The notes under the pieces are model-generated. The model was not told where the DNA came from. It saw only the letters and a program-made list of their open reading frames with translations, and did no database searches. DNA of 64,000 bases from Allomuricauda sp. Its GTDB lineage: Bacteria > Bacteroidota > Bacteroidia > Flavobacteriales > Flavobacteriaceae. The position numbers and the translations under genes are program-made. How positions within the stretch are numbered: the stretch's first letter is position 1; every line of letters starts with the position of its first letter. Positions 24,488 through 33,152 of this stretch are shown here, one piece after another. Where the stretch lies: NCBI GenBank assembly GCA_030148335.1, contig JASBTQ010000039.1, positions 1-64,000 of the forward strand, written 5' to 3'.

Positions 24488-25201
24488 TTATTGCGGTTGG
24501 TACGATGACCCGGCAAAGAAGGCTTCCAGTTCCTTCAAGGTCTCGGCGGAGGTGTGGATGTCCTTCACCACCTCACCCTTGTTGAGCACCACAATGCGCT
24601 CGCACACTTCGGTGACATGGATCAGATCATGACTGGACACCAGCACCGTTACCCCCTCTTTGGCCGCAAGGTCCTTGATGATCCCTTTCAACCGGATCTG
24701 TGTAGTGGGGTCTAAGTTGGCAAAGGGTTCGTCCAGGATCACCACTTCAGGGTTGCCGATAAAGCTGGCCACAATACCCACTTTTTTCTGGTTTCCTTTG
24801 GAAAGGTCCCGCAAATATTTCTTTTGGCCCAATATCTCTCCGTGGAAAAAATCCGCATAATTGGCCAGGAGGGTATCCACATCGGCCTTGTTCCGTCCGC
24901 GGAGTTCCCCGATAAAGTAAAAGTATTCCTCAGGGGTCAGATAGCCTATCAAAAAAGATTCGTCGATAAAGGCGGAAGTGAACGGTTTCCATTCCTCACT
25001 CTGGTCCACCTGCACCTCATTGTTGATGATATGTCCTGAACTGGGCTGGATCAAATCCAGCAGCAGGCTGAACAGTGTGGTCTTCCCTGCCCCGTTGTTC
25101 CCTACCAGACCAAAACTCTGTCCTTTTGGGATTTCCAAATGACCGATGTTCAAAACGGTATTCGTGTTGTATTTCTTTGTCAAATTATGTACTGTGATCA
25201 T
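24488..25201 (-). CDS. ABC transporter ATP-binding protein
   Basis: 237 residues, one nucleotide-binding domain. Walker A GNNGAGKTTLF near residue 36, signature LSKGNQKKVGI, Walker B VVILDEPFANLDP and the switch histidine in VSSHDLIHV. It stands 22 bases after a multi-span membrane gene that would supply the permease. The signature LSKGNQKK is of the exporter-like CcmA/NatA type. The substrate is unknown. Confidence 0.93.
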   Translation of the reverse strand: MITVHNLTKKYNTNTVLNIGHLEIPKGQSFGLVGNNGAGKTTLFSLLLDLIQPSSGHIINNEVQVDQSEEWKPFTSAFIDESFLIGYLTPEEYFYFIGELRGRNKADVDTLLANYADFFHGEILGQKKYLRDLSKGNQKKVGIVASFIGNPEVVILDEPFANLDPTTQIRLKGIIKDLAAKEGVTVLVSSHDLIHVTEVCERIVVLNKGEVVKDIHTSAETLKELEAFFAGSSYQPQ

Positions 25202-25223
25202 GAGATTTCTTTATAATGATTGG

Positions 25224-26693
25224 TTATTTCTGTTTGTATGCCAACAATGTCTTGTATTTCTCCTTTTTATAGATGCCCTCTATCATTTTGAACGCCCGCT
25301 CCTTGAACACGAAGCCCATCAGTCCAAAAGCGGCCACAAAGAGATAGCCTGCCAAGGGGCTGATCAAGAAATGGCCGATGGCGTAGATCACCATGGGCAG
25401 CAAGAGTTTGGGCAAGGTCAGCAAAAGGGTCTTGGCATTGAAGGCCTGTTTGTCCCCGAATGCCTTTTTGTTGGAGGTGAGCTCGATGGGCGTCTTCACA
25501 TAGGCACCGCCCCAAAGCACCAAATAGCTGTTGATCCCGATATTATAAATGGCTCCCACCAGAACCGCCGCATAGGCTTCCCATCCAAAATACACATAAA
25601 ATGTGGCCAGGATCGTGGAAATGACCGTGGCAATGATGATCAGGTACCATTTGGAAGAAAGATATTCCCTGTACTTGATGTTCTGGCTCATCATCAAAGG
25701 GTAGTAGCTGCTGTCCCAACTGGGCACATATTGGCCAAAGCTGAACAGAAACCCGCCCGTGACAAAAATTCCGGCGAAGATTTTCCAGAAAGGACCGTCA
25801 TAGGCCTCAATGGCCCCCGTGAAAAAGAGCAGTCCGTAAAAAATAAAGAAGAACCCGGTAAGTACAGCCGTCCTGGACCGCTTGTTCCTTTTGATGAGCT
25901 TGATGTCGTTCTTCAAAAAGGTGCCAAGATTGCCGAATCGGTTCAGCCAATCCAAGTTTTCGGTACGGACCTCGGTATGTTTTTTGGCAAGACCCCCATC
26001 CAAATACATGTGTTTTTTGAAATAGCCAAAGGCCGAAAAATAGAGCACCAACAACAAGGCCCAGGGAACGATGGCCGTCCACGGCATATCGTAGAAATAA
26101 TCAAAAATGGGCTGTGCATACAGCGTAATGTCGAACCATTCGTAATATTGGGAAACCCCTGCCATTATGATCACTCCGGCAAAGATGTAGAATATTGCAT
26201 CCTTGTTGTTCACCATCACATTGATGAAATTGTTGCAATAAATGATCGCCATCATTGCCAAATGCCACCCCACGACCTGGGCAAACGGATAGTCCTTGGT
26301 GAGCAGCACTACGCTGAACGGGATAAAAAAGAACGCATGGGACCAGTTGAAGAACGATACCACTGTTTTTCCCAATGAAAAGTTCACCACCTGGCTTTTC
26401 TTGAAAGGGAGGTAAAGCAAGGGCTTGATGTTGGTCACCGGCATTTTTTGGAGCATGTACCTAAAGACGAGGTCAAAGGTGAGGTAATACACCATAAAAC
26501 GGTTCACCACCCGAAGCGGATCGCCCCAGCCGGCTTCGTCGATCATAAAGTAGGCCCCAAAGCCCAATCCCAAAAAGACAGCGATAAAATAAAGGGCTCC
26601 GAGGGCCATCAAAATCTTGAACCAGATCTCGGTCTTAAAACTTGCCGAGCGGTAAAAGGATTTCCATTGGAGACCCAAAAAGTGTTTGAACAT
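25224..26693 (-). CDS. DUF5687-family ABC-type permease
   Basis: 489 residues with about 12 hydrophobic segments and the N-terminal FLGLQWKSFYRSASFKTEI segment that I associate with DUF5687 membrane proteins. It is directly upstream of and in the same operon as the ATPase gene, so the two probably form one exporter. No substrate-binding protein is present. Function beyond transport is not evident. Confidence 0.8.
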   Translation of the reverse strand: MFKHFLGLQWKSFYRSASFKTEIWFKILMALGALYFIAVFLGLGFGAYFMIDEAGWGDPLRVVNRFMVYYLTFDLVFRYMLQKMPVTNIKPLLYLPFKKSQVVNFSLGKTVVSFFNWSHAFFFIPFSVVLLTKDYPFAQVVGWHLAMMAIIYCNNFINVMVNNKDAIFYIFAGVIIMAGVSQYYEWFDITLYAQPIFDYFYDMPWTAIVPWALLLVLYFSAFGYFKKHMYLDGGLAKKHTEVRTENLDWLNRFGNLGTFLKNDIKLIKRNKRSRTAVLTGFFFIFYGLLFFTGAIEAYDGPFWKIFAGIFVTGGFLFSFGQYVPSWDSSYYPLMMSQNIKYREYLSSKWYLIIIATVISTILATFYVYFGWEAYAAVLVGAIYNIGINSYLVLWGGAYVKTPIELTSNKKAFGDKQAFNAKTLLLTLPKLLLPMVIYAIGHFLISPLAGYLFVAAFGLMGFVFKERAFKMIEGIYKKEKYKTLLAYKQK

Positions 26694-26788
26694 GGTCAGT
26701 CATTTTTTTAGTAAGTATCTAAATTATTGGATTTGTTACAAAACCCATCCTTTTTCTAAAATTTAAGGTCAAAAAGAGGTTGAATGCT

Positions 26789-26796
26789 TAATTTTG
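26789..26796 (+). promoter_or_regulatory. -7 box of the ferredoxin reductase-like gene
   Basis: Perfect TAnnTTTG, TAATTTTG, 17 bases before the ATG at 26814. No clear -33 element. Confidence 0.55.
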
Positions 26797-26813
26797 CACC
26801 AAATTTTGTGTAG

Positions 26814-27860
26814 ATGAGCGATTTTCATGCTTTAAAATTGGCCTCGGTGGATAAGTTGACCCCAAATGCCGTGGCCCTTACTTTCGAAATTCCAGAACAA
26901 CTGAAAAGTGCCTATGCCTTCAAGGCAGGGCAATACATCACCATCAAACACAAGATGGACGGGCAGGAACTGCGCAGGGCCTATTCCATTTCGTCCTCTC
27001 CTTCTTCGGGAAAAATGACCGTGGGCATCAAAAAAATGCCGGGTGGTACATTCTCTGTGTTTGCCAACGAAAAATTGAAAGCCGGTGACACCTTGGAAGT
27101 CATGCTGCCCGATGGAAGGTTCCTTTTTGAACCGAACGGCCCCAAAAACATTGCGGCCTTTGCCGCCGGAAGTGGGATAACCCCCATCATGAGTATCGCC
27201 CAGACCGTGTTGGACAGCCATCCGGCAAGCCTCTTTGTGCTCGTCTTTGGCAACCAATCGCCAGAAGAGACCATGTATTTCAAGGAAATACAGGAACTTA
27301 AAAATAAATATACCAATCGATTTTTTGTGCAGTATGTGTACAGTAGATCCCATGAAGATGACGCCCTTTTTGGTCGGATAGAAAAGTCCACGGTCAATTT
27401 TGTGCTGAAAAACAAGTTCAAGGAAACCTCATTTGATGGCTTTTACCTTTGCGGACCGGAGGATATGATCCATTTGGTCTCCGATACCCTAAAAGACAAT
27501 GGCATTACTGAGGACAAGATCCATTTTGAACTGTTCACCAGCGACGACAGCGAGGATGTGCTTGCCGAAGTCCTCGAAGGCATGACCAAGGTCGAGGTGG
27601 TGCTGGACGATGAGACCTTCACCTTGATGATGGATAGAAAACACCGGGTGCTGGATGCTGTGCTCAAGGAAGATATAGATGCCCCCTACTCTTGTCAGGG
27701 CGGTGTTTGTAGCAGTTGCATCGCCCGGATTAAGGAAGGCAAGGCCGAAATGGCCAAAAACCAGATCTTGACCGATAGTGAAATAGCGGAAGGGCTCATA
27801 TTGACCTGTCAGGCACATCCACTGACCCCTACATTAAAGGTGGATTATGATGATGTGTGA
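26814..27860 (+). CDS. FAD/NAD(P)/2Fe-2S oxidoreductase (PaaE/ferredoxin reductase type)
   Basis: 348 residues in three domains. FAD-binding (residues about 1-100) with RAYSISSSPSSGKMTVGIK; NAD(P)-binding (about 105-235) with AAGSGITPIMSI and YLCGPEDMI-like FYLCGPEDM; plant-type ferredoxin at the C-terminus with cysteines in YSCQGGVCSSCIARI (C-x4-C-x2-C) and the fourth in LILTCQAHP. Electrons pass from NAD(P)H through FAD to the cluster and on to a partner oxygenase or desaturase. The layout matches PaaE, but no phenylacetate genes are nearby, so the partner is unknown. It overlaps the convergent patatin gene by 16 bases. Confidence 0.93.
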   Translation: MSDFHALKLASVDKLTPNAVALTFEIPEQLKSAYAFKAGQYITIKHKMDGQELRRAYSISSSPSSGKMTVGIKKMPGGTFSVFANEKLKAGDTLEVMLPDGRFLFEPNGPKNIAAFAAGSGITPIMSIAQTVLDSHPASLFVLVFGNQSPEETMYFKEIQELKNKYTNRFFVQYVYSRSHEDDALFGRIEKSTVNFVLKNKFKETSFDGFYLCGPEDMIHLVSDTLKDNGITEDKIHFELFTSDDSEDVLAEVLEGMTKVEVVLDDETFTLMMDRKHRVLDAVLKEDIDAPYSCQGGVCSSCIARIKEGKAEMAKNQILTDSEIAEGLILTCQAHPLTPTLKVDYDDV

Positions 27861-28642
27861 TCTTTGATCTTGGGTTTCGACAGTAGTTCCTCCAAGGCAC
27901 GACTACTGTGCTCATAACCGATACGATAGGCCGTTTCCATGCCTTTTTTGTCCAGAACCCCTATTTTTTCCAATCCTTTCGGTTCGATGAAGAGATCACA
28001 TTCCTGCATTTTTTCCTTACTGGAGGCATGGATCATCAAACTGGTGACCCTGCCCGCCAATTGCAGGGAGTTTTTCAGGTCCTTCCTTTCCATGGGTGCG
28101 GTTATGGACACATTGCTCCCTATGATGAACTCCATGGTCCTGTCCACATATTCCTTTGGAAAATTGTTCATGATGCCGCCATCGGCATACAGGGTGCCCC
28201 CAATGTCCACCGGACTAAAAACGGGTGGCAATGCCGCCGATGCCAATAAAGGCTTGATCAATTCTCCTTCATAAAAGACCTTCTCATCCCCGCTCAACAG
28301 GTCCGTGGCTACAACGAACAAGGGTTTTTTCAATCCCTCAAAGGCATCCTGTGGAAAGAACACCTTGAAAATGTTGATATAGCGTTCCGTGTCGATAAAA
28401 CCCGGTTTGTTGATGGCAAAAAAACTATACTGGAACAAAGGGGTCTCCCGAAAAAAGTTGAGCATGCTCTCTGTTGAGTTGCCGTTGGCGTAGAGGGCCC
28501 CCACGAGAGCGCCCACACTGGTCCCTACGACCATTTCGGCCTCTATCCCATGTTCACGCATGGCTTTGATGAGCCCAATGTGTGCCATGCCGCGGATACC
28601 TCCCCCGGACAGGACCAACCCTATGGTTTTGCCTTGAAGCAT
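27845..28642 (-). CDS. Patatin-like phospholipase
   Basis: 265 residues of the RssA-type bacterial patatins: a serine lipid acyl hydrolase. Oxyanion hole GGGIRGMAHIG at residue 13, nucleophile elbow GTSVGAL (GxSxG) and the catalytic aspartate in ADGGIMNNFP. Short, without signal peptide or barrel, so probably cytoplasmic. Single gene with its own -7 box, convergent with the oxidoreductase. Confidence 0.93.
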   Translation of the reverse strand: MLQGKTIGLVLSGGGIRGMAHIGLIKAMREHGIEAEMVVGTSVGALVGALYANGNSTESMLNFFRETPLFQYSFFAINKPGFIDTERYINIFKVFFPQDAFEGLKKPLFVVATDLLSGDEKVFYEGELIKPLLASAALPPVFSPVDIGGTLYADGGIMNNFPKEYVDRTMEFIIGSNVSITAPMERKDLKNSLQLAGRVTSLMIHASSKEKMQECDLFIEPKGLEKIGVLDKKGMETAYRIGYEHSSRALEELLSKPKIKDHTSS

Positions 28643-28665
28643 TTTAGGTTTTCAAAATTTATAAC

Positions 28666-28673
28666 CAAAGGTA
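28666..28673 (-). promoter_or_regulatory. -7 box of the patatin gene
   Basis: On the minus strand TACCTTTG, a perfect TAnnTTTG, 23 bases before the ATG. No clear -33 element. Confidence 0.5.
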
Positions 28674-28805
28674 AGTCATTGCACTTTTGCTGAAGTTGTC
28701 CCTCCCAGGTATTTCGATTAAATAATCATCAATCTTTCCCAATTTCCAAACCCCTCCCCCCATAACTCCGTAAGTGTAGGTATAAACTAAAAAAAATTAA
28801 ATCAC

Positions 28806-29366
28806 ATGAAATCTTTAAAAACTTTGACACTTGTATCTTCATTGATGGCCTTTATGGTATCCGCAACGGGAATCTCACAGACCAAAATGGTAGGCGGCGC
28901 GCCTATGTACCCCAATAAGGACATTGTTTCCAATGCCGTGAACTCCAAGGACCACACCACTTTGGTCGCAGCGGTGAAAGCTGCTGATTTGGTGGAAACC
29001 CTACAGGGCGAGGGGCCTTTTACCGTGTTCGCCCCCACCAACGATGCTTTTGCCAAACTGCCCGAAGGAACAGTGGAAACGCTGTTGAAGCCAGAGAACA
29101 AAGCAATGTTGCAAGGTGTGCTCACCTATCACGTAGTGGCCGGGAAATACGGCTCCAAAGATTTGAAGCGATGGATCAAAAAAGGAAAGGGAACGGCCAA
29201 ACTTACCACCGTAAACGGGGACACCCTTACTGCTATGATGGATGGCAATTCCATTAAAATAAAAGATGGTGCCGGAAATGTTGCATCGGTGACCATTGCC
29301 GATGTAAACCAGTCCAATGGTGTGATCCATGTGATCGATACCGTTGTGCTACCTTCTGCAAAGTAG
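28806..29366 (+). CDS. Secreted fasciclin (FAS1) domain protein
   Basis: 186 residues. Signal peptide (1-24, MAFMVSATGIS before QTKMVG) and one FAS1 domain: H1 box GPFTVFAPTNDAFAKLPEGT and H2 box NGVIHVIDTVVLPS, with the YH motif in VLTYHVVAGKY. FAS1 proteins mediate adhesion or matrix contacts outside the cell. Single gene between two unrelated units and followed by a hairpin terminator. Confidence 0.95.
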   Translation: MKSLKTLTLVSSLMAFMVSATGISQTKMVGGAPMYPNKDIVSNAVNSKDHTTLVAAVKAADLVETLQGEGPFTVFAPTNDAFAKLPEGTVETLLKPENKAMLQGVLTYHVVAGKYGSKDLKRWIKKGKGTAKLTTVNGDTLTAMMDGNSIKIKDGAGNVASVTIADVNQSNGVIHVIDTVVLPSAK

Positions 29367-29388
29367 TTTTATGGGTTTTTGGTTAGAC

Positions 29389-29425
29389 GGGAAAGGGTGG
29401 CAACTGCTGCCCTTTCCTTTTTCTG
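29389..29425 (+). terminator. Terminator after the fasciclin gene
   Basis: GGAAAGGG-t-GGCA pairs with TGCC-CTTTCC across ACTGC, followed by TTTTTC. The rest of the 317-base gap up to 29683 shows no gene or structure I can support. Confidence 0.75.
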
Positions 29426-29683
29426 GGAAACCATTTACCGACCCATGGGTCTGCTTTTTGGGGCTGAGATTATCTTTTGGGCCTGTTGTCGAAAATTTCT
29501 TCACCTCATACGTCTTTTCCTAACCCCCTCATTTTCAAAACCGACTCTCTGGTCTGAATGTTAAATCTGGGTTTCGGTGCCCAAAACTGTAATCTGTATT
29601 GTCCCATTTCGACCAAAATCGATAGTGATAATTGTTGTATGTTTAGGTTCATCAACAAAGTATAACCGTTTAAATAGAAAAAC

Positions 29684-30019
29684 ATGGCCGATTCCTATTA
29701 CGACCCCGCCGATCTGCGAAAATTTGGGAACATTACGGAGTGGAGCGAAGAGCTCGGAACAAAATTCTTCGATTATTACGGAAAGGTGTTTGAGGAAGGA
29801 GCCTTGAGTGCCCGTGAAAAATCCTTGATCGCTCTCGCCGTGGCCCACGTGGTGAAATGTCCGTATTGCATCGATGCCTATACCAAGGACGGATTGCAAC
29901 GGGGCATCACCAAGGAGGAAATGATGGAGGCCGTGCATGCCGGGGCCGCCATAGAAAGTGGGGCGACTTTGGTGCATGGGGTGATGATGATGAACAAGTA
30001 CAACAAACTTTCCATGTAA
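29684..30019 (+). CDS. AhpD-like carboxymuconolactone decarboxylase family protein linked to ArsS
   Basis: 111 residues of the CMD/AhpD fold. The redox pair CPYC lies in VVKCPYCIDAYTKDGLQRG with the downstream proton-relay histidine typical of AhpD (VHAGAAI). It is followed 122 bases later by an ArsS-type radical SAM gene. Together they match the pair I know as arsenosugar biosynthesis-associated peroxidase-like protein and ArsS. Its own reaction is unproven; a thiol or peroxide role is likely. Confidence 0.85.
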   Translation: MADSYYDPADLRKFGNITEWSEELGTKFFDYYGKVFEEGALSAREKSLIALAVAHVVKCPYCIDAYTKDGLQRGITKEEMMEAVHAGAAIESGATLVHGVMMMNKYNKLSM

Positions 30020-30024
30020 CTTTA

Positions 30025-30070
30025 GACCGCTTTGCTGTTAGATACTGGACCGCTGCGCTATTAGATATTG
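30025..30070. repeat. Tandem 23-bp imperfect repeat
   Basis: Two units, 30025-30047 and 30048-30070, share GACCGCT-x2-GCT-x-TTAGATA-x-TG; a partial third unit starts with GACAGTAGATAT at 30071. It lies just after the stop of the AhpD-like gene and before arsS. Function unknown. Confidence 0.65.
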
Positions 30071-30141
30071 GACAGTAGATATATAAAACCATACGTTGGG
30101 TGAAAAATCAAAGCTTTCACTACGATTATAGAGATTAAGGA

Positions 30142-31230
30142 ATGGGACAAAGCATATTGACCGACATAAAGAACGCTGCAAAAAAATCCTTGAAGGCACG
30201 CCATAATGAATTGGCGGACACCCACAGGCAAATGGATATCTTGAACGGGGGGCTGTTTGCCAATGGGGAACTTCCCTATTTCAAGGATAAAATTGCACAA
30301 ACAGGTCAGTTTCCGTTAAAGCCAAAGAAATTGGAGATCTTGCAGATCAATGTCGGGTATATGTGCAACCAGGTCTGTGAGCACTGCCACGTGGATGCCG
30401 GCCCCGACCGGAAGGAAATCATGACACGGGACACCATGGAGCTTTGTTTGGAGGTCATCCGAAATACCGGGGCACACACCTTGGACCTCACCGGCGGCGC
30501 GCCCGAAATGAACCCCGATTTTCGGTGGTTCGTGGAAGAGGCCTCCAAAGCGGGCATCCAGGATTTCATCGTCCGTTCCAACCTGACCATCATCTTGGCG
30601 AACAAAAAATACCACGACCTCCCCGAGTTCTTCAAAAAGCACAATGTGCATGTGGTTTCCTCCATGCCGCACTACACCAAAGGAAAGACGGACAAGCAAC
30701 GGGGCGATGGGGTCTTTGACAAATCCATCCAAGCATTGCAAAAACTGAACGAGGTGGGCTATGGAATGCCGAACAGCGACCTGCGCTTGGATCTGGTCTA
30801 CAATCCTTCGGGAGCGTTTTTGCCTTCGGACCAGTCGGCCATGGAACGGGATTTCAAAAAAGCACTGAAAGCCGATTTCGGCATCGAGTTCCACAACCTG
30901 TTTGCCATCACCAACCTGCCCATTTCCCGCTTTTTGGACTATCTGATTGCGTCGGACAATTATGAGGACTATATGTATGCGCTAGTGGAGGCCTACAACC
31001 CTGCTGCGGTGGAAAACGTGATGTGCACCAATACCATCTCCGTGAGTTGGGACGGTTGGCTGTACGATTGTGACTTCAACCAGATGCTCGACCTAAAGGT
31101 CGCCAGTAAGGTGAAGCACATCAAGGAGTATAATGAGGATGTCCTCAACGACCGAAGCATTGTGATTTCCCAACACTGCTATGGCTGCACGGCCGGGGCA
31201 GGCAGTAGTTGTCAGGGGACGGTGGCTTAA
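30142..31230 (+). CDS. arsS: Arsenosugar biosynthesis radical SAM protein ArsS-type (radical SAM / Cys-rich)
   Basis: 362 residues. The radical SAM cluster motif C-x3-C-x2-C is in MCNQVCEHCHVDAG near residue 75. A Cys-rich C-terminal domain (MCTNTISVSWDG, YDCDFNQML, HCYGCTAGAGSSCQG) would bind auxiliary clusters. ArsS transfers an adenosyl radical group onto dimethylarsenite on the way to arsenosugars, according to the family description. The usual methyltransferase ArsM is not in the window. Radical SAM identity is certain; the arsenical role rests on family membership and on the AhpD-like neighbour. Confidence 0.85.
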   Translation: MGQSILTDIKNAAKKSLKARHNELADTHRQMDILNGGLFANGELPYFKDKIAQTGQFPLKPKKLEILQINVGYMCNQVCEHCHVDAGPDRKEIMTRDTMELCLEVIRNTGAHTLDLTGGAPEMNPDFRWFVEEASKAGIQDFIVRSNLTIILANKKYHDLPEFFKKHNVHVVSSMPHYTKGKTDKQRGDGVFDKSIQALQKLNEVGYGMPNSDLRLDLVYNPSGAFLPSDQSAMERDFKKALKADFGIEFHNLFAITNLPISRFLDYLIASDNYEDYMYALVEAYNPAAVENVMCTNTISVSWDGWLYDCDFNQMLDLKVASKVKHIKEYNEDVLNDRSIVISQHCYGCTAGAGSSCQGTVA

Positions 31231-32165
31231 TCTACCACGGAAGGGAAGACTCCCCTTGTGCCCATATCCACCACGGTTTCTCCCAATAACGGTTCATATT
31301 TGCCGTTGCCATTGCCATCTTCCCATTCAAAACTGTTGTTGATGGATATGACCACTTCAATATTGATGTCCTCGGTTGCATTGGCAGGTATCACCAAGGC
31401 CGATGGAAATTGTCCGGTGACCACGCACGAACCCTCAGGGACTGGAGAGGTGTCTCTGATTGGGTTGGGCACTGTGGTTTGAGGGGCGTTTCCCTGGGTC
31501 AATTGGACAAAGGCAAACCCTTGAATGTTTCCTTTGGTCTCCAATCCAAAATACCCTTGGGCCTTGTTCCCGTTCACCGAAACGGTCTGGTCCTCGATAA
31601 CATAGCTCCCGATGTAGGTGTTGTACCCCAAAAAGGAGGCCACGAAACCGTCCACATCAATATTATCGTCCACCCCTTCCGGCCAATCGGGAATCTCGGT
31701 CTCCGCTCCTTCCAAATTATATACAATCTTGTACTTCTGATAGCCAACCGAAGCCCTAAAGTATTCATAACTGCCTGCCGTAACATGGCTCAAGGGAACG
31801 CTTAGGGTATTGATCTCTTCGTTGAAAAACACCTCGCTATCAAAATCAATGGCCTGTGCTCCACCGCTTCCCGTTGTTGCTGTAGAAACAATGGTGACGC
31901 CATCATCATAAGGTGTAAATTGATCGGCATATAAGCCAATGAAGTGCAATCCCAAAACGTTAAAATCGGGGCTTTGGGCAGCATTTCCTTCGGGAACGGA
32001 AGCTGGATTGCCCAAATTGTCCAGACGCCCTGCATCGGCGTCCATGATAAACGTGATGTTCAACCTTGGCACTTCAGCCCCTGGGTTTCCAGTTGATGGA
32101 TCATCGGAACAGGAAAAAAGGGAAATGCCCACCAACACGGAAAATAGCAAGCTTGTTCTTTTCAT
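31227..32165 (-). CDS. Lipoprotein of unknown function with a calcium-loop-like motif
   Basis: 312 residues. Signal peptide with lipobox LFSC (cysteine at residue 19), then an acidic SDDPSTGNPG spacer as in surface-exposed Bacteroidota lipoproteins. The body is beta-rich without a family I recognise. Near the end EWEDGNGNGKYEPLLGE resembles a dockerin/EF-hand calcium loop (D-x-N-x-N-x-x-x-x-x-x-E). Single gene, convergent with arsS; their stop codons share TTAA at 31227-31230. Function is not known. Confidence 0.7.
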   Translation of the reverse strand: MKRTSLLFSVLVGISLFSCSDDPSTGNPGAEVPRLNITFIMDADAGRLDNLGNPASVPEGNAAQSPDFNVLGLHFIGLYADQFTPYDDGVTIVSTATTGSGGAQAIDFDSEVFFNEEINTLSVPLSHVTAGSYEYFRASVGYQKYKIVYNLEGAETEIPDWPEGVDDNIDVDGFVASFLGYNTYIGSYVIEDQTVSVNGNKAQGYFGLETKGNIQGFAFVQLTQGNAPQTTVPNPIRDTSPVPEGSCVVTGQFPSALVIPANATEDINIEVVISINNSFEWEDGNGNGKYEPLLGETVVDMGTRGVFPSVVD

Positions 32166-32376
32166 AGTTTGTTTTTTATGTGATCTGGGTTTATATCATC
32201 CAAAACGGATATGGGAAGTTAAGCTATTTGACATAACCCGCAATGAGCAAAGCGTTTAGATTTTTTTCATGCCCTCCCCTGTTGGCCTATTACCTTACCA
32301 TTGTTGGTTGTGAAAATAATTTCTCTTTCGTATAAATGCATTTTGCGCATCTTTTTAACCAAGAAAACATCCCTTG

Positions 32377-32396
32377 AACCGACCCACAAGTCGGTT
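32377..32396. promoter_or_regulatory. Inverted repeat upstream of the TetR gene, likely operator
   Basis: Perfect 7-bp arms AACCGAC / GTCGGTT with a 6-base spacer, a form typical of TetR-family operators. It lies about 100 bases upstream of the TetR promoter and between it and the divergent lipoprotein gene; it could regulate either. A T-rich stretch follows, so a terminator is the alternative reading. The rest of 32166-32534 holds only the promoter listed separately. Confidence 0.5.
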
Positions 32397-32472
32397 TGTT
32401 TTTGAGGTTGGATGGTAATTGGTCGATCTTCCAACATTTTACCGATTTTTCGTGCCGCTACGTCCTTAATTC

Positions 32473-32503
32473 TTTGGGTTGGCCGTTTTCCGTGGAATCT
32501 TTG
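32473..32503 (+). promoter_or_regulatory. Promoter of the TetR gene
   Basis: TTTG (32473-32476), 19-base spacer, AATCTTTG (32496-32503), one mismatch from TAnnTTTG. The ATG at 32535 is 31 bases downstream. Confidence 0.6.
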
Positions 32504-32534
32504 TTACAGACCCAACCGTCCAAACCCAAGTCTT

Positions 32535-33152
32535 ATGGAAATGACCCTCAAACGAAGAGAAACCATGCACCGCCTCTGTGGAAAAGGCCTTGAGATCTTC
32601 CACGCCAAAGGCTATTACAACACCAGTCTGGACGATATTCTGAACGAACTCTCCCTCTCCAAAGGTGCTTTTTACCACCACTTCAAATCGAAGGAGGACT
32701 ATTTCATCAATATTGTACAGAACCTCATCGTGCAAAAGGTATATGCCTTGCTGATCGAGCCCCTCAACACCAACGAAAACCCTTTGCCGGTCATCATCGA
32801 GAGTTTGAAGAACGCCCTCGACCCTGGGAAGAAGAACGAAATGGCCTATGGATTCATGCTGAACGATTTTCTGACCGAGTTCAACAAGCGGAACGAAGAG
32901 ATCAGCGGGCAACTCAAGGAAATCATCAATGTTTGGGAGGTCAATCTGGTCTCTTTACTGAAAAAGGGGAAATTGGACGGCCATATTGCCCGCCATGTGG
33001 ACTGTGAAGGGGTCGCCACTTATATCATCGCTTCTTATCTGGGCATGCGTTCCTTATTGATGGACAGTTCCAACAAGCAGTTGAAGTACCAATATATCCA
33101 ACAGTTGAAGCAATACTTTAACTCCATTGCCGCACACCATGTTGCGGCTTAA
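32535..33152 (+). CDS. TetR/AcrR family transcriptional regulator
   Basis: 205 residues from the ATG at 32535 (the frame is open further upstream, but that part covers the promoter and gives no TetR-like sequence). N-terminal helix-turn-helix: GLEIFHAKGYYNTSLDDILNEL then SLSKGAFYHHFKSKEDYF, the TetR signature. The C-terminal ligand domain is unclassified. TetR proteins repress nearby genes until a ligand binds. No efflux or enzyme gene that would be the target is adjacent; autoregulation or the divergent lipoprotein are candidates. Convergent with GT9, sharing the stop tetranucleotide TTAA (33149-33152). Confidence 0.92.
   Translation: MEMTLKRRETMHRLCGKGLEIFHAKGYYNTSLDDILNELSLSKGAFYHHFKSKEDYFINIVQNLIVQKVYALLIEPLNTNENPLPVIIESLKNALDPGKKNEMAYGFMLNDFLTEFNKRNEEISGQLKEIINVWEVNLVSLLKKGKLDGHIARHVDCEGVATYIIASYLGMRSLLMDSSNKQLKYQYIQQLKQYFNSIAAHHVAA

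Noticed and set aside
25146-26378. 410-residue plus-strand open frame opposite the DUF5687 permease
   Set aside because: Antisense shadow of a membrane protein; no family signature and no promoter.
26814-27860. Phenylacetyl-CoA epoxidase reductase PaaE proper
   Set aside because: Domain order fits, but paaABCD are absent from the neighbourhood, so only the general family is called.
29684-30019. 4-carboxymuconolactone decarboxylase of aromatic degradation
   Set aside because: CPYC redox pair and arsS neighbour fit the AhpD-like group; no aromatic pathway genes nearby.
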